From Adiantum capillus-veneris (taxonomy: Eukaryota > Streptophyta > Polypodiopsida > Polypodiales > Pteridaceae), in contig CM043947.1 in the NCBI GenBank assembly GCA_014529385.2, positions 133,129,891-133,193,890 on the forward strand: 64,000 nt of DNA, in the 5' to 3' direction. The notes below the pieces were generated by a model, which searched no databases, was not told the origin of the DNA, and saw only the letters and a program-made list of their open reading frames with translations. Positions within the stretch are counted from its first letter, which is position 1. Every line of letters begins with the position of its first letter. Position numbers and translations under genes: made by a program. Positions 1 through 10,688 of this stretch are shown piece by piece.

Positions 1-2090
1 GGAGACAAGCTATCAAGAACTTAAATAAAATACCAAGACACTTACACATCATTATTGTCCATGACTTCACGTTGGAAGGGAGACAAGGTATCCATGCTTA
101 GTCCAAATTCACCCTCCTTGATTCAGCAAATGTTGGGCTTACACTAGTAGGAGAAATGATAGATTTCCTACTCTCAATTTAATGATCACTCTCTCTTACA
201 ATGGCATAGAGTTCCCTTGCTAATCACCCCTAATACAACACATACATATGCCTAATGCCAATGAGATTCCACTCAAGAGCTCCTTCTCAAGAGGTTGAGC
301 TTGGCTTCTCAAGCTATAGCATAGTGCTCTTTCTTCTCCCCCTTTTGTGCTAGCTACACCCTCCTTTTATAGAAATTTTGAAGGCTAGGGTTACTCCTCT
401 AACCATGGTTGGGTTAGATTTTCAGCAATTTATCTAATTTCTTTTGCTTGGAATTATCAAGAAGTTGGTGGGGAAAGAGAGAGGAGAGAAATGGAGGTGA
501 TATGACTTTTCATAGTGGGTTAGTGTTAGTAGAGTTAGTATTAATTTACAAATGGAATTGGATATTTACAATGGGAGTATCCATGTAGGATACAAATAAA
601 GAAGAAAAACTCTTAAGAGGTAAGAAAAGGTGGATTTCTTACAAGGTTGATGCTCCAAGTGTCTTGAGTAGGGCCAATTTTGACGCTTGTTGACGGTCCA
701 CTAGCTTTGACGGTACATTTTTTCTCCACTCTTGACCTTCCTTGAGAGACAAGGTAATTGAAGCTGAGTAATCAACCACCATGATGCTTTCTTTTAAGAG
801 AAGAGGCTGAATTTTGTGGTTTTTTTGATAGATATGGGTAATTTGGAGGAGGAAAAATGAGACTCAGTGGTCAATTTTGGAATGGAACTGTGTGTGGGAG
901 GTATGAGTTCACCATGGTTTCTCTTATTCTTCAAGGTTGAGGAGAAGGTGAGTAGGGTGCAGAGAGGAGTGGTGAGAGAGGTGGGGATGATGAGTGGAGA
1001 AGTGTGTGTGAAAGAGGAAAATGATAAAGTGGAAGAGAGAGTGTGGCTGCATAGCACGAGAAAACTGGGGTCCACTAATAAAATCATAGCTCAGAGCTCG
1101 TAGCTCAAAAAAATATGAAAAAATTTGAGGCAAAAGTTCATCCCACGAGCTACAAATTTTGTTTGTATCACCTTTTCAAATTCGGAGAGCAAGTGAACTT
1201 TAAAAATTCAGCAAAACCGACCGTTTTTTTCCACTGCACAAGGTCCTTGTGGGGTCCTTCTTTGGATGATTCTTTTGAATACCTCCAAGAGTGAGCCCTC
1301 CATAGTGCATGTATGCATGCCACCTACCCTTGACCTTATTTGGTAGGTCTATAATTGAAGATATTGTTGAGATCATGATATAAGTGAATAGTACAACTAA
1401 GAAAATCAAATATTGAGGGGTCTAAAAAATATGTACATGTCAAGTATAAATAATATAAGTGGAAAAAATATAAAGGGGTCAAAAGAAATCTCTCTCATTA
1501 TGAGGCTACCATAAAAAGATAAATATTTTTGGTGTTCTAATTTTTTTAGAAAAAAAACAAAATAGATGTAGGAAGGAAAAAATCACAATAGTGAAAAAAT
1601 ATACACATAAATAAAACTAGTTTTTTTGGATTTTTGTTGGGGTGGAGTTACACCAAATATAAGAGAAGCTTACATGAAAATATTTCTATATGGAATAAAG
1701 AGTATGAAAAATGGTAAGAAAAATTGTGGTAATGGTGAGGCAATGTACAGCGCATACATAACACACACCTAGGTAGAAATATTTACATAAATACCAAAAT
1801 AATTATGAAAAAATATTTTATTTAGGCCCTATATACAAAGAAATATTTACACATACATGGGCCGTAATATACTTATATTTTATATATATATATATATTTT
1901 TTGGCTCAACTAGCCCAATGACGAGCTAATTGAGGGTTTTTTATTTCAGTAAGGAGATATGGGAAAAGTCCCCTAACTCACACGCACCTATACACAGTGA
2001 AATGGTAGGGATAGCCATAGCGTTTGGGTGAATTTGGTAGGGTGGAGTAACTTACTATGGCAATTATGGAGAGCCGAAAAACGGCTATCA
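1..2090 (-). repeat. 3' LTR of Tat element A (partial, cut by window start)
   Basis: This segment matches 8607-10688 almost base for base. It ends at 2090 in GGCTATCA, which on the minus strand is the LTR start TGATAGCC, and it is followed by a polypurine tract. Small ORFs inside it, such as those near 794-1133, recur in both LTR copies and look like non-coding shadows. Confidence 0.95.
363..371 (-). promoter_or_regulatory. LTR TATA box (left copy)
   Basis: On the minus strand this reads TATAAAAGG, upstream (minus sense) of gag-pol by LTR position. The identical motif is in the other LTR at 8969-8977. It is a plausible retrotransposon promoter core, judged from sequence alone. Confidence 0.55.
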
Positions 2091-2104
2091 TTAGCCCTCC
2101 CCCA
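2091..2104 (-). other. Polypurine tract of Tat element A
   Basis: The minus strand reads CTGGGGGAGGGCTAA directly before the LTR start TGATAGCC. Tat element B has the same GGGAGGGCTAA at 27110-27120 next to its LTR, which supports its role as the plus-strand primer. Confidence 0.8.
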
Positions 2105-2118
2105 GGATGATGGTATAT

Positions 2119-5100
2119 TCATGTACCATCATAGAGCATCTTTTCCAAAGAGAGTGCTTCAGAGTCCTTGACGAGATCTTCATTGTTTGGCCCCTCAGAA
2201 TTTTGGCTGGAGTTACACTCATGCTTCATGTAACAATACTTACATGAGATAGCGGCCTTTGGACAGATCTTTGGTAGATCCTTTGGTAGAAGGCGACTCA
2301 AATAGGGCTTCAAGCGATACCCGTTTACCTTCCTGGAGTGCTCTTTACCATTCAAGTCCATAAGCTGATAGTAACTAGAATTGAAAGCCTTCTTGACTAT
2401 GTTTGGCCCTTGCCATCTAGTTTCAAACTTGGCATCAAAACGATTGTCAAGTCGATTGTCATACCTTAGCACAAGCTCTCCTTCCTTGATGCCTTTGTCC
2501 TTTAGTTTCTTGTCGTGCGTTTCTTTCGCTTGTGTGGCTTTCCTCTTGTAGCACTCATATGCTACTTCTCTTTTCCACTCAAGCTCCACTAACGTAAGAA
2601 GTCGATCCATCCATACCTCTTGATCATCTTGTGCTCCTTTGCCATGAAGTCTCATTGTTGGAATGTTGAGCTCGATAGGTTGCAAAGCCTCTTGACCATA
2701 GACCAAGTGAAATGGTGTGAACTCTGTGGCTTCCCTATATGTGGTTCGATATGCCCACAAGGCACCTTCCAAGAAGTCATCCCATAATTTTGTCTTGTTT
2801 TGCACCATCTTTCTAATGATTCCTGCAATGACACCATTAGCCTTCTCCACCAAACCATTTGATTGTGGGTAGTATGGTGTGCTATGACGATGTAGAATGT
2901 GAAGCTCTTCACAAACTTCTGTGAGCAAGCCCTTCCTAAACCCTGGACCATTATCAGAAACAATCTCCAAAGGTGTGCCAAATCTGCAACAAATGTGATT
3001 GTACACAAACTTGCTAACTGTCCTCTCATTCACTCTTGCCACACTTTGAGCTTCCACCCACCTAGTCATATAGTCTACAACCACTAGAATGTAGAGTTTA
3101 CCATTTTTTGTCCTAGGCAGAGGACCCATAGCATCAATGCCCCACTTTTCAAAGGGTCCATTTGCAAGCACTATTTGCCTCGGGTCATGCACCAACCTTC
3201 TATTTCCATTTATCTGACAATTGTGACAGCTTTTACACCAATGTTGAACATCCACATGCAAGCTTGGCCAAACATACCCCGCAAGCAAAATCTTCTTCAC
3301 AGTTGATTCTTGGGCAAAATGACCACCACATGCCTCTTCATGCAAACCTTTTAGAATGGCTGGAATTTCCTCAATAGTTGGTAATCTTCTACACACTTGA
3401 TCCTTCCCTCTTTGATAGAGGGAGCCTTCTAGGAAGAGATAGAAACTTGCCTTCTGTATGAGTCTCCTCTTCTGAGCCTTCGTGAAGTCTTGTTGAAACT
3501 CATCCTCCAAAATGTAGCCAATAATGGGAGCCAATGACTCCAATCCCTGGTATCTCGGTTGCTTGACAGCTGCTGCCACCATGATGACCTGCACTTCTCT
3601 CTCAACACATGTAACTGCTTGTTGTGCAAGTAAATCGGCATCTTCATTTTGTTTCCTCGGAATATGATATAGTTGCACTTCTTCAAACTGATTAAACATC
3701 TTACGAATGGCATGAACTTTTGTCCTTAAGCTTTCATTCTTGCATGCCCAAATGCCTAAAATCTGTTTAACAATGATAAGTGCATCTCCCTTTACCATGA
3801 GACGTTTTATCCCTTGGCCAATGCACATCTTCAAACCATGAAGTAGTGTGTCGTATTCTGCTTCATTGTTGCTAGTTGAACCTGGTAGATTGACCTTCTC
3901 TTTCATGACCACCTCTCCACTTGGGTTGAGCAACACTAGCCCTCCCCCTGCTTTCCCTGTGGCTCGTCGAAAAGCTCCATCAAAGAACAAGGTAAAAGCA
4001 TTGGGAATACTTTTTGGTGGTGGCAATGGTAGGGTCTTTACTTGAGGCACCTTAATTTCCTTCTCATGTACCCTATAAGTGAGAATCCCTGCCAATTGTG
4101 CACGCACACTATCTTCTACCTTGAAAGAGTATTGGAACTCTTGCAACTCCATAATCCACTTTGAGATCCTAGTACTAAGATTCATTTGAGATGACACCCA
4201 AGGGAACAAATTTTCTGCAGTGAGAATTACAAAAGGTTTTGGTAGCAGGTAGGATCTAAACTTTCTCATCGCAAACATGAGAGAAAGCATCATGAGTTCT
4301 GCTTCTGTGTAGTCTCTCTCCAACGCATTCATGACCCTACTAGCAAAGTAGATGGGTCGCATCCTTGTACTGTGGGGATCTTGTTGTAGCAACATAGCAC
4401 CAATTGTTTCTTTCCCAGCACTAGAGCTAACAAAGAATGTGTACTCCCAACAAGGAGGCATGAGTGTTGGTAGCTCTGACAAAATGACTTCAATGTTACA
4501 AAAATACTCTTCAAGCTCATCAGACCATGCAAATTCTACTTGTTGTGTCAACTTTTGCAAAGGATGAAGCAACTCCAAGGCTAAGTGAATGAAGCGTGAC
4601 ATATACTTCACCTTCTGAATGAAAGAGATGACCTCCTTAAGACTCTTCGGTGATGGGAGCTCAATAATAGCCTTTGACTTTGAAGGATCCACCTCAATGC
4701 CTTTATAGGAAACCTTGTGACCGAGCAAGATCACTTCATCCTCACCTATGTGGCACTTGTCGGGGTTGAGTTGACCTCCCATGTCGTAGAGCTTCTTTAA
4801 ACCTTCTTCTACCCTTTGTAGATGCAATGATTTTGAGCTATAAATGCAGAAATCATCAATGAACACCCTAATTGACTTTCCAAAGAATGCTTGAAACACC
4901 ATGTTCATGAAACGTTGGAATGTTGCAGGAGAATTTGTCAGACCAAATGGCATGACTCTAAAAGCATAACAACCCCAAGGAGTGATAAAGGTTGTTTTCA
5001 ATTGATCTTCCAATGCGATACCTATTTGAAAGTAGCCTGAGTAGCCATCACACACAGTGTACTTCTCATGACCAACTACCTCATTTAGTATCTCATCCTG

Positions 5101-6063
5101 AAATGGGAGGGGAAAGTGATCTCTTTTTGTTGCCTCATTGAGTGGACGATAATCCACACACACCCTCCACTTTTCGTTTTTCTTAGGAGTGACAACAACG
5201 GGAGAAACCCACTTTGAATTCTCCACTGGATAAATGAAACCTACTGCTAGAAGCTTTCTTACCTCCTTGAGTAAAGCCTGCTCCTTGATGACTCCTAGCC
5301 TTCGTAGCTTCTGAGCCTTAGGTGTGGCCTCTGGCTTCAACTCAATTTTGTGTTGAACAGCATCTACTCCACGCACATCGGTGTAGTCTTTAGCAAAAAG
5401 CCTAGGAAATTTTCTTAGCACACATTTGAACTCCTCTCTTTCATCCTTTGTAAGTGTTGTAGATAGCATACCTTCTAGCATTCTTTCATCTTCCACTTTT
5501 TGGTTCTCTTGGGAACCTACCTCCTCCAAACCTTCACAAGAGGTCTCTTGGTTGGTTGGCTTAAACCTTACCCCCATGACTTCGATGGAAGACTCCTCTT
5601 CAGTAATGCTACCGCTACTTTCTTCTTCTGAAGTGTTATCGGTCCAACCTTCTTCCGTCTCACTTTGAGATGATTCTTCATGGAGCTCCTCTTGGCATTG
5701 CTCCTTCATGTCAAAGACAACCTTCTTATGATTGTCGTTCCTGCAAATTAGCTTTCCACTCTCCCAATCCTGCAAAGCTCGCATTTTCATTAGCCATGGT
5801 CTCCCTAGGATAAATGGGTAACCATTTCCTTTGGTAGACATGACATAGAAATCCATTGCCTTCTTAATGCCAAAGGCCTCCACAAAAACATTTTTACAAA
5901 TGCCTACGCACCTAGCCTTGCTATTGTTTGCCATCTTGACCTTAATTTTAGGTATCTCATGGATGTGCATGCCTAGTTTTTGCATGAGTCCCTCTGTCAT
6001 GATGCAAATTTGTGCACCCCCATCCACTAGACCTTTCCTAACATATCTCCCTTTATGTAACAA
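2119..6063 (-). CDS. Tat element A pol: protease, RT, two RNase H domains, integrase
   Basis: An uninterrupted 1314-residue polyprotein. Domain order: a retropepsin-like protease with DGGAQI at residue 14 and ILGRPWL near 90; reverse transcriptase with FIDD at 401-404; the usual Ty3 RNase H (about 560-660); a second RNase H starting LFFDGAF with Asp at 695; integrase with an H/C zinc-finger region (GHF...CKSCHNC) and catalytic D977, D1037 and E1073 (D-D-35-E). The second RNase H is diagnostic of the Tat group. No chromodomain follows integrase. The first Met is arbitrary: the frame is open upstream and sibling copies have gag and pol in one frame, so pol was probably translated as part of Gag-Pol. 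Its completeness contrasts with the decayed copies B and C. Confidence 0.93.
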   Translation of the reverse strand: MLHKGRYVRKGLVDGGAQICIMTEGLMQKLGMHIHEIPKIKVKMANNSKARCVGICKNVFVEAFGIKKAMDFYVMSTKGNGYPFILGRPWLMKMRALQDWESGKLICRNDNHKKVVFDMKEQCQEELHEESSQSETEEGWTDNTSEEESSGSITEEESSIEVMGVRFKPTNQETSCEGLEEVGSQENQKVEDERMLEGMLSTTLTKDEREEFKCVLRKFPRLFAKDYTDVRGVDAVQHKIELKPEATPKAQKLRRLGVIKEQALLKEVRKLLAVGFIYPVENSKWVSPVVVTPKKNEKWRVCVDYRPLNEATKRDHFPLPFQDEILNEVVGHEKYTVCDGYSGYFQIGIALEDQLKTTFITPWGCYAFRVMPFGLTNSPATFQRFMNMVFQAFFGKSIRVFIDDFCIYSSKSLHLQRVEEGLKKLYDMGGQLNPDKCHIGEDEVILLGHKVSYKGIEVDPSKSKAIIELPSPKSLKEVISFIQKVKYMSRFIHLALELLHPLQKLTQQVEFAWSDELEEYFCNIEVILSELPTLMPPCWEYTFFVSSSAGKETIGAMLLQQDPHSTRMRPIYFASRVMNALERDYTEAELMMLSLMFAMRKFRSYLLPKPFVILTAENLFPWVSSQMNLSTRISKWIMELQEFQYSFKVEDSVRAQLAGILTYRVHEKEIKVPQVKTLPLPPPKSIPNAFTLFFDGAFRRATGKAGGGLVLLNPSGEVVMKEKVNLPGSTSNNEAEYDTLLHGLKMCIGQGIKRLMVKGDALIIVKQILGIWACKNESLRTKVHAIRKMFNQFEEVQLYHIPRKQNEDADLLAQQAVTCVEREVQVIMVAAAVKQPRYQGLESLAPIIGYILEDEFQQDFTKAQKRRLIQKASFYLFLEGSLYQRGKDQVCRRLPTIEEIPAILKGLHEEACGGHFAQESTVKKILLAGYVWPSLHVDVQHWCKSCHNCQINGNRRLVHDPRQIVLANGPFEKWGIDAMGPLPRTKNGKLYILVVVDYMTRWVEAQSVARVNERTVSKFVYNHICCRFGTPLEIVSDNGPGFRKGLLTEVCEELHILHRHSTPYYPQSNGLVEKANGVIAGIIRKMVQNKTKLWDDFLEGALWAYRTTYREATEFTPFHLVYGQEALQPIELNIPTMRLHGKGAQDDQEVWMDRLLTLVELEWKREVAYECYKRKATQAKETHDKKLKDKGIKEGELVLRYDNRLDNRFDAKFETRWQGPNIVKKAFNSSYYQLMDLNGKEHSRKVNGYRLKPYLSRLLPKDLPKICPKAAISCKYCYMKHECNSSQNSEGPNNEDLVKDSEALSLEKMLYDGT

Positions 6064-7310
6064 TCTAGCACAGGTGTAATGTCCTCATTCATTTCAGCTT
6101 GTGCAATTTTTACAACAGGCACACTCTCTTTTACCTTTCTCCTAGTGCTAACTGCCCTTGTTAAATCCCTCCTAACTTGTGGGCATAATGCAAGAAACTG
6201 AGGCCATGAGATATCAGGACCCTTACCTCTCATGTCTTCCAACAAGTTGTATGGAGCCATTCCATGTCCAAGAGGAAAGTCTTGGAGGTTGATACGACGT
6301 CGAGTCCTCTTAGCTTCCTTGGTCTCCTTTGCCTTCTTTTCTCGTCCATGGTCACTTTGTGATGTAACTCCTTCTTTCTCCTTACCTTTCCGTCGGCCAC
6401 GCTTAATGCCATTTGCTTCCATGTCAACCTCTCTTGAATTTGTCACCTCTACCACATGCACGTTTGGGTCTGGCAAAGGTGGAACTCCTTCCACTCCTTG
6501 TGGAGGTGGTCTTGCTCCATTTGGCCTTTGTATAAGCCGTGGTTGCTGACTAGTTTCTTCACCTGCATTCATCACTGGGTAATTCAAGTTAGGTCTCCCT
6601 GGCTCCCCACGGGGCCAAGGACAATTATACATCCCATGTCCAGACTCACCGCAATTCCAACATTGCAAGACTCTCCTAGGTCGTGGGTCTCGCTCTTCAG
6701 ACTTCTTTGCTTGTCCCTTTGGACCTACAGCTTGTGCAAGGTGAATTGACAAGCTGCTTAAAGATTCATTTAACTTCTCAATCACTTCCGCCGTTACCTC
6801 AGGAAGCTCCTTAGATGTTGATGCTTGTGACTTACCTTTGGGTCTAAGACCTTCTATTGGAACCTCCCCCCTTAAGCACTTGAGTTTCCTATATTTCTTA
6901 GAAGCCCTAGTTTCAGCTGCATCAAAGGTAGCAGGTGCACCCGCCTCAACTTTTACCTTAAGGTCAGGAAAGAGTCCGGCTATGAACCTCTCCTTCTTTA
7001 GAAATTCTGCACCATCACCAGGGTTAGCAACATTTCGTATCCATAGAGCCCAAAGACGTAGGAACTCTTGCTTGTACAAGTAGTAGTCATCTAAGTCTTT
7101 TTGCTTATGAGAAACAATGTCTTGCCATAATTTCTCAGTGTTTTGGGGATCAAAGAAGTATTTCTTGAAACGATTCAAAACTTCTGTGTAATTCCCTTTA
7201 ACTTCCTCAGGCAAAGAGTCAAACCAAGTGCTAGCATCTTTCCTAAGGACCACCTCAAACATTTCTACACGTTCTTGATCAGTTACTATCCTCTTGATAC
7301 GGCAAGACAT
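6027..7310 (-). CDS. Tat element A gag
   Basis: A 427-residue Gag. The N-terminal half carries a retrotransposon gag capsid-type domain (WFDSLP, then FKKYF and a FLRLWALWI segment). A CCHC zinc knuckle, CWNCGESGHGMYNC, lies about halfway along, followed by a basic linker. The frame ends 37 bases past the pol start, with pol in the -1 frame. Fragment C at about 44.1 kb reads through the same junction in one frame. Alignment with it shows one base missing here at about 6054, so the split looks like a single-base deletion, not a conserved frameshift signal. The call as Gag is firm; full function in this copy is not. Confidence 0.9.
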   Translation of the reverse strand: MSCRIKRIVTDQERVEMFEVVLRKDASTWFDSLPEEVKGNYTEVLNRFKKYFFDPQNTEKLWQDIVSHKQKDLDDYYLYKQEFLRLWALWIRNVANPGDGAEFLKKERFIAGLFPDLKVKVEAGAPATFDAAETRASKKYRKLKCLRGEVPIEGLRPKGKSQASTSKELPEVTAEVIEKLNESLSSLSIHLAQAVGPKGQAKKSEERDPRPRRVLQCWNCGESGHGMYNCPWPRGEPGRPNLNYPVMNAGEETSQQPRLIQRPNGARPPPQGVEGVPPLPDPNVHVVEVTNSREVDMEANGIKRGRRKGKEKEGVTSQSDHGREKKAKETKEAKRTRRRINLQDFPLGHGMAPYNLLEDMRGKGPDISWPQFLALCPQVRRDLTRAVSTRRKVKESVPVVKIAQAEMNEDITPVLDCYIKGDMLGKV

Positions 7311-7990
7311 CTTGAAATTCGCTAGAAATAATTATGCATCCTCTCCAGGCTCTCCAAAGAAAAGAGGATATCCAGACATTTGGCGTTGGCTCTCCATTGA
7401 ATTGATTTCAAAGTGACGCGTTTTTGTTTTTTTCTTTCTTTAAAAGATTTACACAATAATATTCTCTAAATTGCAATCTATTCTACAACAAAATAAAAAT
7501 ATTCACATCAAATGACCTATGATAATCAATAAAAGGTAGAATGACAGGGTTTGGTGATGCGAGAATTTCTCCTACTCTTTGGGCACCAAACATGAATACC
7601 ATACGTTGTTGAAAATGGATTTTTCTACCAATTGCAATGTTTACTCTAATGTGTGGAGTGAAATGAAAGGGAAAAACCTGTATTCCTGGGCCATTATCCA
7701 TGGTCTATGCATGACCTAATTCTTAAAACAAAACAAAAATATAGACGTCCAAACTAAGGTCATACCTAATGAGAGGCAAAATAAAAGGATTTACTGATGC
7801 GTTTATCTCTACCAACCTAAGAGGACCTAAAATTCTACGAATTACTCGTTGAAATTGCAACTTAGTACTAACAATTATGTGTACCTTTTGCCTTGCAATG
7901 GGAATGAAGGGATCATACAAATTCTCGTGATTCATGCAAGCTACTTGATTATGCTAAAGGTTGGGCCTTCACAAAACATACACAAGCCTT
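7311..7990 (-). other. Leader of Tat element A between PBS and gag
   Basis: Untranslated-looking leader of about 680 bases. It contains two diverged tandem modules (7483-7701 and 7723-7935), described separately. No splice site or known RNA element was recognised. Confidence 0.6.
7483..7935 (-). repeat. Two diverged tandem ~240-bp modules in the leader
   Basis: The two halves align at DNA level: each starts with an ACAAAAYAAAAATAT stretch and passes through ATAAAAGGnnnnnTGAYGCG. Each has a minus-strand ORF of 70-72 codons with matching residues (FQ..., GP-R--EI-AS-NP-ILP-I-Y--S-DV-IF). Offset is about 240 bases. Both frames have stayed open despite strong divergence, which is mildly unusual for a leader. 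No domain was recognised; this may be an old duplication without coding function. Confidence 0.55.
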
Positions 7991-8011
7991 TCCTCAGTGG
8001 GGGCACCAATT
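7991..8011 (-). other. Candidate primer-binding site, Tat element A
   Basis: The minus strand reads TTGGTGCCCCCACTGAGGA just inside the LTR edge. Element B has the near-identical TTTGGTGACCCCACGGAGGA in the same place. The match between two diverged elements is what fixes the LTR edge at 8012. The priming tRNA was not identified. Confidence 0.6.
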
Positions 8012-8256
8012 TGAAGCAACAAGAAGAGCAACCTCTAGACACCCTTCAAGGCTCCCGTACTGCTCAATGGGGCTGGGGCACAACACAACACAAGCCAAAA
8101 CAACAAACCCCCAGCCACATCCCAACTACACAAGGGGCACCACCTAGTTTAAGAGCGAACTAGGACACAAAAGAGGAGAATCGTTAGAGCAACCCACAAA
8201 CAAGCAAGGAATTTACACTAACCCTAACACCAATGGAACACTCTCACACACTAAAG

Positions 8257-8259
<3 letters not shown>

Positions 8260-8307
<48 letters not shown>
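8260..8307. repeat. (GA)n microsatellite
   Basis: About 24 AG units inside the U5 side of the LTR. Element B's LTR has an AC repeat at the corresponding place (about 33290). Confidence 0.95.
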
Positions 8308-8310
<3 letters not shown>

Positions 8311-8968
8311 TGCTCGGGCTGCCTTGAAGTGTATCGTTAATGATCAAGCAAACATAAATATATATATGTAAGAAAGAGAGAGAAGGGGGGAAGGGGGTGC
8401 TTGTTGCACTAATGCCTTCTTACAAATCTGTCATGACCAATCAAAGTGAGATTAGTATTTGTTCAACATAGCCTGAGTAAATTACACCACAACACATCAC
8501 AAGAAAAAAGCCACCCGAATCACTGTCTTAAGGCCAGGAGAGTCCTCTCCACCCTGTCGCCCTCTTACAGCATGTGGGATTTATGGCTAAATTGATAACA
8601 ATACCCGGAGACAAGCTATCAAGAACTTAAATAAAATACCAAGACACTTACACATCATTATTGTCCATGACTTCACGTTGGAAGGGAGACAAGGTATCCA
8701 TGCTTAGTCCAAATTCACCCTCCTTGATTCAGCAAATGTTGGGCTTACACTAGTAGGAGAAATGATAGATTTCCTACTCTCAATTTAATGATCACTCTCT
8801 CTTACAATGGCATAGAGTTCCCTTGCTAATCACCCCTAATACAACACATACATATGCCTAATGCCAATGAGATTCCACTCAAGAGCTCCTTCTCAAGAGG
8901 TTGAGCTTGGCTTCTCAAGCTATAGCATAGTGCTCTTTCTTCTCCCCCTTTTGTGCTAGCTACACCCT

Positions 8969-8977
8969 CCTTTTATA
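8969..8977 (-). promoter_or_regulatory. LTR TATA box (right copy, element promoter)
   Basis: TATAAAAGG on the minus strand in the 5' LTR, the copy that would drive the element's genomic transcript. Same motif and context as 363-371. Confidence 0.55.
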
Positions 8978-10688
8978 GCAATTTTGAAGGCTAGGGTTAC
9001 TCCTCTAACCATGGTTGGGTTAGATTTTCAGCAATTTATCTAATTTCTTTTGCTTGGAATTATCAAGAAGTTGGTGGGGAAAGAGAGAGGAGAGAAATGG
9101 AGGTGATATGACTTTTCATAGTGGGTTAGTGTTAGTAGAGTTAGTATTAATTTACAAATGGAATTGGATATTTACAATGGGAGTATCCATGTAGGATACA
9201 AATAAGGAAGAAAAACTCTTAAGAGGTAAGAAAAGGTGGATTTCTTACAAGGTTGATGCTCCAAGTGTCTTGAGTAGGGCCAATTTTGACGCTTGTTGAC
9301 GGTCCACTAGCTTTGACGGTACATTTTTTCTCCACTCTTGACCTTCCTTGAGAGACAAGGTAATTGAAGCTAAGTAATCAACCACCATGATGCTGTCGTT
9401 TAAGAGAAGAGGCTGAATTTTGTGGTGTTTTTGATAGATATGGGTAATTTGGACGAGGAAAAATGAGACTAGGTGGTCAATTTTGGAATGGAATTGTGTG
9501 TGGGAGGTATGAGTTCACCATGGTTTCTCTTATTCTTCAAAGTTGAGGAGAAGGTGAGTAGGGTGCAGAGAGGAGTGGTGAGAGAGGTGGGGATGATGAG
9601 TGGAGAAGTGTGTGTGAAAGAGGAAAATGATAAAGTGGAAGAGAGAGTGTGGCTGCATAGCATGGGAAAACTGGGGTCCACTAATAAAATCATAGCTCAG
9701 AGCTCGTAGCTCAAAAAAATATGAAAAAATTTGAGACAAAAGTTCAGCCTACGAGCTACAACTTTTGTTTGTATCACCTTTTCAAATTCGGAGAGCAAGT
9801 GAACTTTAAAAATTCAGCAAAATCGACCGTTTTTTTTCCACTGTACAAGGTCCTTTTGGGATCGTTCTTTGGATGATTCTTTTGAATACCTCCAAGAGTA
9901 AGCCCTCCATAGTGCATGTATGCATGCCACCTACCCTTGACCTTATTTGGTAGGTCTATAATTGAAGATATTGTTGAGATCATGATATAAGTGAATAGTA
10001 CAACTAAGAAAATCAAATATTGAGGGGTATAAAAAATATGTACATATCAAATATAAATAATATAAGTGGAAAAAATATAAAGGGGTCAAAAGAAATCTCT
10101 CGCATTATGAGGCTACCATAAAAAGATAAATATTTTTGGTGTTCTAATTTAAAAAAAAAAAACAAAATAGATGTAGGAAGGGAAAAATCACAATAGTGAA
10201 AAAATATACACATAAATAAGACTAGTTTTTTTGGATTTTTGTTGGGGTGGAGTTACACCAAATATAAGAGAAGCTTACATGAAAATATTTCTATATGGAA
10301 TAAAGAGTATGAAAAATGGTAAGAAAAATTGTGGTAATGGTGAGGCAATGTACAGAGCATACATAACACACACCTAGGTAGAAATATTTAAATAAATACC
10401 AAAATAATTATGAAAAAATCTTTTACTTAGGCCCTATATACAGAGAAATATTTACACATGCATGGGCCATAATATACTTATATTTTTTATATTTTTTTTT
10501 GGCTCAACTAGCCCAATGACTAGCTAATTGAGGGTTTTTTATTTCAATAAGGAGATATGGGAAAAGTCCCCTAACTCACACACGCCTATATACAGTGAAA
10601 TGGTAGGGATAGCCATAGCGTTTGGGTGAATTTGGTAGGGCGGAGTAACTTACTATGACAATTATGGAGAGCCGAAAAACGGCTATCA

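Larger units (their letters stand above)
1..10688 (-). mobile_element. Tat element A: nearly complete Ty3/gypsy LTR retrotransposon
   Basis: Order on the minus strand is 5' LTR (8012-10688), primer-binding-like site, leader, gag, pol, polypurine tract, 3' LTR (1-2090, cut by the window start). The homologous LTR coordinate implies that about 595 bases of the left LTR lie outside the window, for a total near 11.3 kb. By eye the LTRs differ at roughly 1-2% of sites, so insertion is fairly recent. The element lies inside the integrase gene of a copia element, whose coding sequence resumes at 10689. A second RNase H domain in pol and the absence of a chromodomain place it in the Tat lineage. Confidence 0.93.
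8012..10688 (-). repeat. 5' LTR of Tat element A
   Basis: Positions 8607-10688 match the left LTR. The remaining edge is set by the PBS-like site, giving TGAAGC at 8012 and GGCTATCA at 10688, about 2.68 kb. The LTR contains a (GA)n tract. Its right edge is exact, because copia integrase coding resumes at 10689. Confidence 0.87.

Noticed and set aside
794-1133. Short ORFs in the LTR of element A, repeated at 9469-9739
   Set aside because: They are conserved only because the two LTRs are copies; overlapping ORFs on both strands show no coding pattern.
8593-8600. TGATAACA as the left edge of the element A LTR
   Set aside because: It mirrors GGCTATCA fairly well, but no PBS-like site adjoins it. 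The PBS-like sequence shared with element B lies at 7991-8011, which puts the edge at 8012. The left copy is cut by the window start and cannot decide.
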